A DNA stretch of 64,000 nucleotides from Lederbergia graminis (GTDB lineage: Bacteria > Bacillota > Bacilli > Bacillales > Bacillaceae_C), in NCBI RefSeq assembly GCF_042655485.1, contig NZ_JBHSMC010000011.1, forward strand, positions 124,001-188,000. Reading direction: 5' to 3'. Under the pieces are notes generated by a model, which had not been told where the DNA came from, searched no databases, and saw only the letters and a list, made by a program, of their open reading frames with translations. Shown here one piece after another: positions 58,904 through 64,000 of this stretch (positions are counted from its first letter, which is position 1; every line of letters starts with the position of its first letter). Both the position numbers and the translations under genes were made by a program.

Positions 58904-61402
58904 CTACTTTACTCCACACAAGCGAATGGTCACGATACCAAATGGACTTAATGTTACTTGAGTTTCGTTGCCACCTGCCTCATTTTTCTCCAGATTTAAA
59001 GACTCTATATATCTACCATCAAGCTCCACTTTTTCCATCTTTTCCAGCTCTCGATTGACGATAATAGTAGTTTTTGTCATATCATATCCTGGGTTAAATA
59101 AACGCATGAGGACATCCTCACCATCAAGCAAAAGACTTGTCACTTCAACGGAAGGCTCCGTCACTTCGATAAACGAGTTTGAATCAAGTTCACCAGTTGT
59201 TAGTACTGGTATGAATGGTTCTTTCATTCTTACACTCTCTTGCTCGATTCCAGCTTTATCCCAACGCTCACGATGGGGAAAAATAGAATAGTTCATTTCT
59301 TGTACACCTGTAAGCGGCCGTTTTCCCCACCAAAAACCACCTTCCCAACCCCAGCCTAATGTAAGACCGAGGGGCTCGTCTGGACCATGAGAATACCCAG
59401 TCGTATGATCCGAGAAAATCGCCAATCCACAATTTTGTTGTTCATCATATACATCAAGCCAGTTTAATAGAATCGTATGTTTTATTTCATCCCATCGAGT
59501 AAAGTGCGTATCTTCATGACGACTTTCCGCCACATCAAACGCTGCATTTTTAAATAGCTTTTGATTATCGAGCGAGACTGGAAATAGTGCATTTAATTTA
59601 AATTGATTATGATGATGAGACTTGCGACGCTCTGTATTGCGGTTTTCTGGCTCTATATCCCATGGATCGCCAATACATGTTTCTTCTTTGTACGTGAATT
59701 GAACATGAAAATCTATCTTACTTTCACCTTGCACTACACGAACCGTAGTGATGACATCCATATTGGCGATTTTCCCTTTCAGTTCCACTACTGCGCGAAG
59801 TGGTCCATTTTCCTTCACATCCACTTGAACCGCAAACTCCGTATTACTTCTCCAGCTATTTTCATTAATAAAATAACCTCTATATTCATTTAATCCAGCA
59901 CTTCCAGCTGCCACAAAATCTTTGCCCAACTCTTTATGGTACAGCTTTGTAATGACACCACCGTGTTCAATGTCCATTTCCATTTCATATATGTCAGATG
60001 CGATACTTACTGTTTCCGCACCAACTTGTACCATTTCATGAACAGGAGCCATCTCTTGAATTGGTTGTATTGTATATGTTTGATACCCCACTGCTGGTAC
60101 ATCTGCCTTAAATAAGAGTGTTCCTGCATTTACACTTTTATCATCTACATACTCTCTGGAGGAGCTAATTTGACTTACTATTTCTCGTCCTTCATGATCA
60201 TGAACACGTACGGACTTCGTTCCCCGCGGGGTTGGAATTTCCAATTCAACAAGTCCGTTTCGCTTCGATCCTGTTGTATTAAAAACTTTGATACCTACTT
60301 CATGCGTGAATGATCCAGTTGAGAAAGTATCAAGCGCAGCATCTATAATATTGTTGCTTATACATTCTGCATTCCAACTTTGCACCCCCGCTTGCCATGC
60401 CCAATTATGTCTTCCTCTTTGAGTAGTTGCACAAATCCACGCATCATGGTGTTGCGATAAAAGCAATTCATCCCACGCTTCTCGTAGCTTCTCATAAGGA
60501 AATTCGTATCCATTCACAACACTTGCTAACACAGCTATTTTCTCTGCCTGGATGATTTTATTTTCCGCAGACCTTACTTCGCGGGACATTTTTTGCAGTG
60601 TACCTTCTCCCCAAGGAAGTGTGCATCGAATATCTTCCTGCGAAAACTTCCACCTATATGTCGGCTTATCAGCGATCGTTTCAAAATACTCTCTCCACGT
60701 GACATATTGAATATTTTCATGTTCTAACCAAGGTCGCGCATGCCAACCTAAATCTTGTAAAAAACTACCGACTGGATGAGCGATGTTATTTTCCTTACTA
60801 CGTTCGATAAATTCATCAGACATGTAAGCAGCTTCAGTTTCCCAACAATTCAGTAGTTTTTCAGTTTCATAACGTGGTGCACATGGAATCTCACTCCCAT
60901 CTGGTCCAACCCAATATAAAACTTCATGTTGCATTGCGGATGGATAGCCAGCCCATCCGGTACCTGGGTTTTTAAGTACGGCCCGTTTATATCCTAGTGA
61001 CAGTAAAATTTGCGGTAATGAACTAGTCCAGCACGGTTCTTGTGTTGCATATGTATCCACTAACACCTCTGGGAAATGTTCTGCCACTATCTCCCTTCCT
61101 CTTATAAGGTGGCGAATGTTGCTTTCTCCACTAATGACCCAACCAAATGGCTGCGCATAGCTTCCGGCAAGCATCTCTACTCTCGCATCCACACTGTTAT
61201 CCTGGAGGTAATGTTTCAAGGTTTGATAAGAAGGAGGATCGGTTCGTTTCAACACATCCCATGAAATAGGTTCAATATCTAAACCGAGTTTCCATTCCGG
61301 ATGTTTCTCCATTTTACTTAGTACATCTGCCCATGAACCTAGCGGCATATGCCCTTTAATCCCACCATGATACCCGTCTACAAAATAAGCGTTCTTTGTC
61401 AT
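58904..61402 (-). CDS. GH38-like glycosidase (second copy)
   Basis: An 832-residue cytosolic protein related to the GH38 group. AYFVDGYHGGIKGHMPLGSW starts the catalytic domain, where the usual His-x-Asp is Gly-Tyr-His-like, and KLGLDIEPISWDVL and MLAGSYAQPFGWVISGESNI follow. LLSQHHDAWICATTQRGRHN near 330 holds the metal-binding His pair, and the C-terminal half is beta-rich. It differs strongly from the 44213 copy, so specificity is open. GGGAGA lies before the ATG at 61402. A sigma-A-like promoter lies about 180 bp upstream. Confidence 0.8.
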   Translation of the reverse strand: MTKNAYFVDGYHGGIKGHMPLGSWADVLSKMEKHPEWKLGLDIEPISWDVLKRTDPPSYQTLKHYLQDNSVDARVEMLAGSYAQPFGWVISGESNIRHLIRGREIVAEHFPEVLVDTYATQEPCWTSSLPQILLSLGYKRAVLKNPGTGWAGYPSAMQHEVLYWVGPDGSEIPCAPRYETEKLLNCWETEAAYMSDEFIERSKENNIAHPVGSFLQDLGWHARPWLEHENIQYVTWREYFETIADKPTYRWKFSQEDIRCTLPWGEGTLQKMSREVRSAENKIIQAEKIAVLASVVNGYEFPYEKLREAWDELLLSQHHDAWICATTQRGRHNWAWQAGVQSWNAECISNNIIDAALDTFSTGSFTHEVGIKVFNTTGSKRNGLVELEIPTPRGTKSVRVHDHEGREIVSQISSSREYVDDKSVNAGTLLFKADVPAVGYQTYTIQPIQEMAPVHEMVQVGAETVSIASDIYEMEMDIEHGGVITKLYHKELGKDFVAAGSAGLNEYRGYFINENSWRSNTEFAVQVDVKENGPLRAVVELKGKIANMDVITTVRVVQGESKIDFHVQFTYKEETCIGDPWDIEPENRNTERRKSHHHNQFKLNALFPVSLDNQKLFKNAAFDVAESRHEDTHFTRWDEIKHTILLNWLDVYDEQQNCGLAIFSDHTTGYSHGPDEPLGLTLGWGWEGGFWWGKRPLTGVQEMNYSIFPHRERWDKAGIEQESVRMKEPFIPVLTTGELDSNSFIEVTEPSVEVTSLLLDGEDVLMRLFNPGYDMTKTTIIVNRELEKMEKVELDGRYIESLNLEKNEAGGNETQVTLSPFGIVTIRLCGVK

Positions 61403-61583
61403 ACACTCATTCTCCCTATTCAATTCCATTTCATACGAAAAAATTTGTTCTACAAGAAATTCAACTAGATGAAGAAATACACGAAGAGGTTTGTCACTTT
61501 ATGTCTAAGTTAAAAGAAAGCGATTACATGAGAGGTCAAAAAAAATTGAGTACTGATATTGTATACATCTACTACATATAACC

Positions 61584-61612
61584 AATATAAATTATATGTA
61601 TTTATAATTCAA
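61584..61612 (-). promoter_or_regulatory. Sigma-A-like promoter of the GH38-SGNH operon
   Basis: TTGAAT (61612-61607), a 17-base spacer, and TATATT (61589-61584) on the minus strand. The spacer includes an ATTATA...TATAAT inverted repeat; a leader of roughly 180 bases follows before the ATG. Confidence 0.55.
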
Positions 61613-61710
61613 TATATTTTTTATATTTTACGAATAACCATTCGACCTGGTTATATAGTAATATGATAAAAGTATGATGGAACGAGATTGTTATAATATC
61701 TTTCTCACAT

Positions 61711-61747
61711 AAAAAAGTGCTAACTCCACCATCATTGAAGCTAGCAC
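61711..61747 (-). terminator. Terminator after GntR-LacI gene
   Basis: GTGCTAAC and GCTAGCAC with a 15-base loop, followed on the minus strand by six T. It lies 8 bp past the stop at 61755. Confidence 0.82.
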
Positions 61748-61754
61748 ATAAAGT

Positions 61755-62879
61755 CTATTCCATCGGAACTAATCTCTTATTAGAAACTGCCGCTGTTGAA
61801 TCTCCTTCTATTAATTTAGCAGGTACGTGAATATTTTCAATCATAAAATCACCGTTATACATATCTAGTAATTTCTTAATCGCTAAGTGACCGATTTCTC
61901 CCTCATTTTGTTCAATATGAGAGAAGTTCCACTCATATACATTTCTTGGTGGACTATCAAAACAGATAATAGAGATATCTTCTGGAACCTTTAAATTCAA
62001 TTGTTCTGCTGCTTGTTTTGCCATCATGGCGATATTAAACTCTAAGGCAAATAAAGCAGTAATTTCCGGATGCTGTATTAGATGATTTTTAATATTTTCG
62101 ATATCCGTCTTTGTGTCTTCATGATTAGGTACGCTATTGCAAATATTGGAATACCATAAATCGCGATTCAGGATGATTTTTTTATCTGCAAACGCCTCTG
62201 TAATCCCCTTCACACGATCAGCAATAGTCGTTGTACTGTTATTCTTAGGTATAAGCACACCAATGTTTTTATGACCTAACTCAAACAAGTGATACATCGC
62301 CATTTTCGCAGCTTGTTCGTTATTGGTGGAAACAGATGTCGCCGCTAATCCTTTGAATGTTCTGTCAATTAACACTAAAGGAAACTTGTTTACTACCATT
62401 TTTAAAATCTCTAAACTATAGTGTTCAGCGTGCGCTGGAGAAATAATTAATCCATCCACTCCGTATTCCAGCAGATCACTGATTACTTTATCTTCTCTAC
62501 TTGGAATACTGTCCGAGCGACTAATAATAACAAAGCACTCCCCATGAGAGGCTTCTTCAATACTTCTAATTAATTCGTTTCCAAAACTGTCATCGAAAGT
62601 AGACATGACCAAACCAAATAGCGGTTTTTTCCCTTTTTCTGTTTTCTCCATCTTGGTTAGATCTATATCATACTCGGACACAAAGGTACCTTTTCCACGT
62701 ATACGATAAACAAAGCCTTCATTTGATAACTTTTCTAGTGCTTTTTTCGTCGTAATCGCACTTACTTCATACTGCTTTGTTAATTCTTTTTCAGACGGAA
62801 TTTTATCCCCGACTTTATACCTACCAGAGAGTATATCTTGTTTTAACGATTCGTATATTTTCTCATATAATGCTTTCAT
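61755..62879 (-). CDS. GntR-type DNA-binding domain with LacI-type sensor (AraR-like)
   Basis: A 374-residue hybrid regulator. The GntR winged helix is LYEKIYESLKQDILSGRYKV then KIPSEKELTKQYEVSAITTK. From about residue 80 the periplasmic-binding-protein-like sensor begins (LFGLVMSTFDDSFGNELIRS, VDGLIISPAHAEHYSLEIL, GHKNIGVLIPK). This layout is that of AraR, a sugar-induced repressor. GAGG is 8 bases before the ATG at 62879. A TAGTATA...TATACTA palindrome upstream fits autoregulation, and similar sequence lies in the ABC operon promoter. Confidence 0.9.
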   Translation of the reverse strand: MKALYEKIYESLKQDILSGRYKVGDKIPSEKELTKQYEVSAITTKKALEKLSNEGFVYRIRGKGTFVSEYDIDLTKMEKTEKGKKPLFGLVMSTFDDSFGNELIRSIEEASHGECFVIISRSDSIPSREDKVISDLLEYGVDGLIISPAHAEHYSLEILKMVVNKFPLVLIDRTFKGLAATSVSTNNEQAAKMAMYHLFELGHKNIGVLIPKNNSTTTIADRVKGITEAFADKKIILNRDLWYSNICNSVPNHEDTKTDIENIKNHLIQHPEITALFALEFNIAMMAKQAAEQLNLKVPEDISIICFDSPPRNVYEWNFSHIEQNEGEIGHLAIKKLLDMYNGDFMIENIHVPAKLIEGDSTAAVSNKRLVPME

Positions 62880-62906
62880 ATACATAGCCTCACTATTAAT
62901 TCTATT

Positions 62907-62924
62907 TAGTATAATAATATACTA
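62907..62924 (-). promoter_or_regulatory. Putative operator of the GntR-LacI regulator
   Basis: TAGTATA, four bases, and TATACTA: a perfect 7-bp inverted repeat 28 bp before the regulator start, overlapping a plausible -10 (TATACT). AGTATAATA is also in the ABC importer promoter. Confidence 0.65.
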
Positions 62925-63011
62925 TTTATTTCAACATTTCTAGTTTAAAGATATTTCGTTTCATATTTACTTGTATTCTTGTTGCTTCCTCAAGCTTTGT
63001 CAGGATAAAAA

Positions 63012-63051
63012 AATAGCAAGTTAGACGATAATCATATCGCCACTTGCTATT
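63012..63051 (-). terminator. Terminator after the wall-anchored protein gene
   Basis: AATAGCAAGT and ACTTGCTATT pair around a nested CGATA...TATCG stem, followed on the minus strand by TTTTTTTATCC. It begins 9 bp past the stop. Confidence 0.85.
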
Positions 63052-63059
63052 ATCGTTTG

Positions 63060-64000
63060 TTACAAAACTAACTTATTTCGCTTTATTAAAAACGTATAGC
63101 TTATACTTCCAATCAATAGTAAGCTGACACCTATTAGCAGCCAGTTATACATTTGCGTTCCGGTACCAGGTAACTTACCGCCACCCTTATCTCTATCCAC
63201 AATCGGCGCTACACTATCCTCTTCAACATCTTTATCGATTTCCTTTAAACCATCGATTGCTGCCTGCAAAGCATCGAGCGCCTCATTCAATTCATCTTCT
63301 GTTTCAATTGCCTCTAATGAATCTTCTGCATGTTCAATAGCTGCTTGTAATGATGCAAACGATGTTTTCGTATATTTGTCATCATCATTGGATATTTCTT
63401 TTGCTTTTGCAATTAATTCTTCCAATGCACTTTTATCAAGGGCAGTTGGTTCTTCTTCCTCTTTTTCTTCTAGACCAGCAATTGCCGCTGCCAGAGCATC
63501 TTTCGCTTCATCTACTTCTTCTTGTTTTGCATCGCTATTTTCAAATACAACTTTCGCAGCATTAAAACGAGACATTAACTCTTCCCAGCTTGCATCTGTG
63601 TAATTGCCTTGTCCTTCATCTATGATGTCATTCGCATTATTGATTTCTTGTTGAAGCGCGTCTTTATCGACTTGCGGTTCTTCAATCGATGTATCAATTT
63701 TTACAGAATCAAGACTTGCATCACTTAGGTCGAGCTTGTACATCATTTGATTATAGTCGTAATACGAAGTTGGTCGATCACTACCAAACATTGCGACATA
63801 AGTGCCTTCAAAAAAGATTTCACGCCCATTATCTTTATCAAAATAAGTGTGACGTGCGATGTTATAAAAGTCCATTTTATCGTGAGTCACAATCTTTTTA
63901 GCCAATTTCCATGGACCTGTCGGTGTTGGTGCTTCCGCATACCAAATTTCACCAATTAAAGATGTACTACCATTTCTTTGCTGGATAATGTTATTCCAAA
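63060..64000 (-). CDS. Cell-wall-anchored protein (LPGTG), C-terminal part
   Basis: The frame is open past the window edge; no true start is seen within it. The first visible residues (GEIWYAEAPTPTGPW, then GREIFFEGTY) resemble the end of a DUF4185/DUF5005-like sugar-active domain. Two helical FIVAR-like modules follow (ALQQEINNANDIIDEGQGNY and ALEELIAKAKEISNDDDKY, each with repeating Asp/Ala/Leu-rich text), then an acidic linker, LPGTG, a membrane helix and a positively charged tail: a sortase sorting signal. It is likely a surface glycan-binding or glycan-cleaving protein of the carbohydrate island. Confidence 0.87.
   Translation of the reverse strand, partial: WNNIIQQRNGSTSLIGEIWYAEAPTPTGPWKLAKKIVTHDKMDFYNIARHTYFDKDNGREIFFEGTYVAMFGSDRPTSYYDYNQMMYKLDLSDASLDSVKIDTSIEEPQVDKDALQQEINNANDIIDEGQGNYTDASWEELMSRFNAAKVVFENSDAKQEEVDEAKDALAAAIAGLEEKEEEEPTALDKSALEELIAKAKEISNDDDKYTKTSFASLQAAIEHAEDSLEAIETEDELNEALDALQAAIDGLKEIDKDVEEDSVAPIVDRDKGGGKLPGTGTQMYNWLLIGVSLLLIGSISYTFLIKRNKLVL

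Overview
The window looks like a chromosomal segment of an endospore-forming, low-GC Gram-positive bacterium of the Bacillaceae type. It carries an alpha/beta-type small acid-soluble spore protein gene, strong AGGAGG-type ribosome binding sites with frequent TTG and GTG starts, an RNase J, a FusB-like EF-G-binding protein, lipoproteins, and an LPGTG wall-anchored protein. Most genes lie on the minus strand. No rRNA, tRNA, prophage, transposase or CRISPR was seen.

Left part (0-36.5 kb), mixed housekeeping and accessory genes: an RtcB RNA ligase, a NAD(P)-binding reductase, an RNase J paralogue, an arginase-fold enzyme, an ankyrin protein, a kinase-like APH protein, VOC proteins, hydrolases, FusB, and a persulfide/sulfane-sulfur operon pair at 12.4-16.5 kb. 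That pair comprises rhodanese, CoA-disulfide reductase-rhodanese, CstR-type repressor, membrane rhodanese and a membrane-thioredoxin fusion, with four matching operator palindromes. Then come the SASP, a MutS2-like ATPase, a MerR/ABC exporter operon, a doubled DUF1259 protein, and a nucleoside-salvage operon (ribokinase, nucleoside hydrolase, MFS) with a duplicated promoter and CcpA-type sites. A GntR regulator lies beside it.

Right part (36.5-64 kb), a carbohydrate island: kduI, kduD and an enolase-superfamily enzyme; a ROK kinase, a GH38-like enzyme and a DUF4185-like propeller protein; an AraC regulator coupled to a long mannose-6-phosphate isomerase; a GH78 alpha-L-rhamnosidase; an Lpl-type ABC importer without its own ATPase; an SGNH esterase; a second GH38-like enzyme; a GntR-LacI hybrid regulator; and a sortase-anchored protein with FIVAR-like repeats. 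Most of the enzymes lack signal peptides, so the inferred plan is import of oligosaccharides rich in rhamnose, uronate and possibly mannose, followed by cytoplasmic breakdown.

The most unusual content is non-coding. Three intergenic tandem arrays (about 4.75-5.38, 27.78-28.30 and 40.10-40.98 kb) have sequence units from two different families but share a strict 52-bp period, equal to five DNA helical turns. Each sits just upstream of a minus-strand gene. A second family of roughly 27-bp GGGAC...GTCCC hairpins sits at gene 3' ends throughout the left part and is absent from the carbohydrate island. There are also two 189-bp MITE-like elements with perfect 8-bp target duplications, and two further inverted-repeat elements (50.8 and 55.6 kb).
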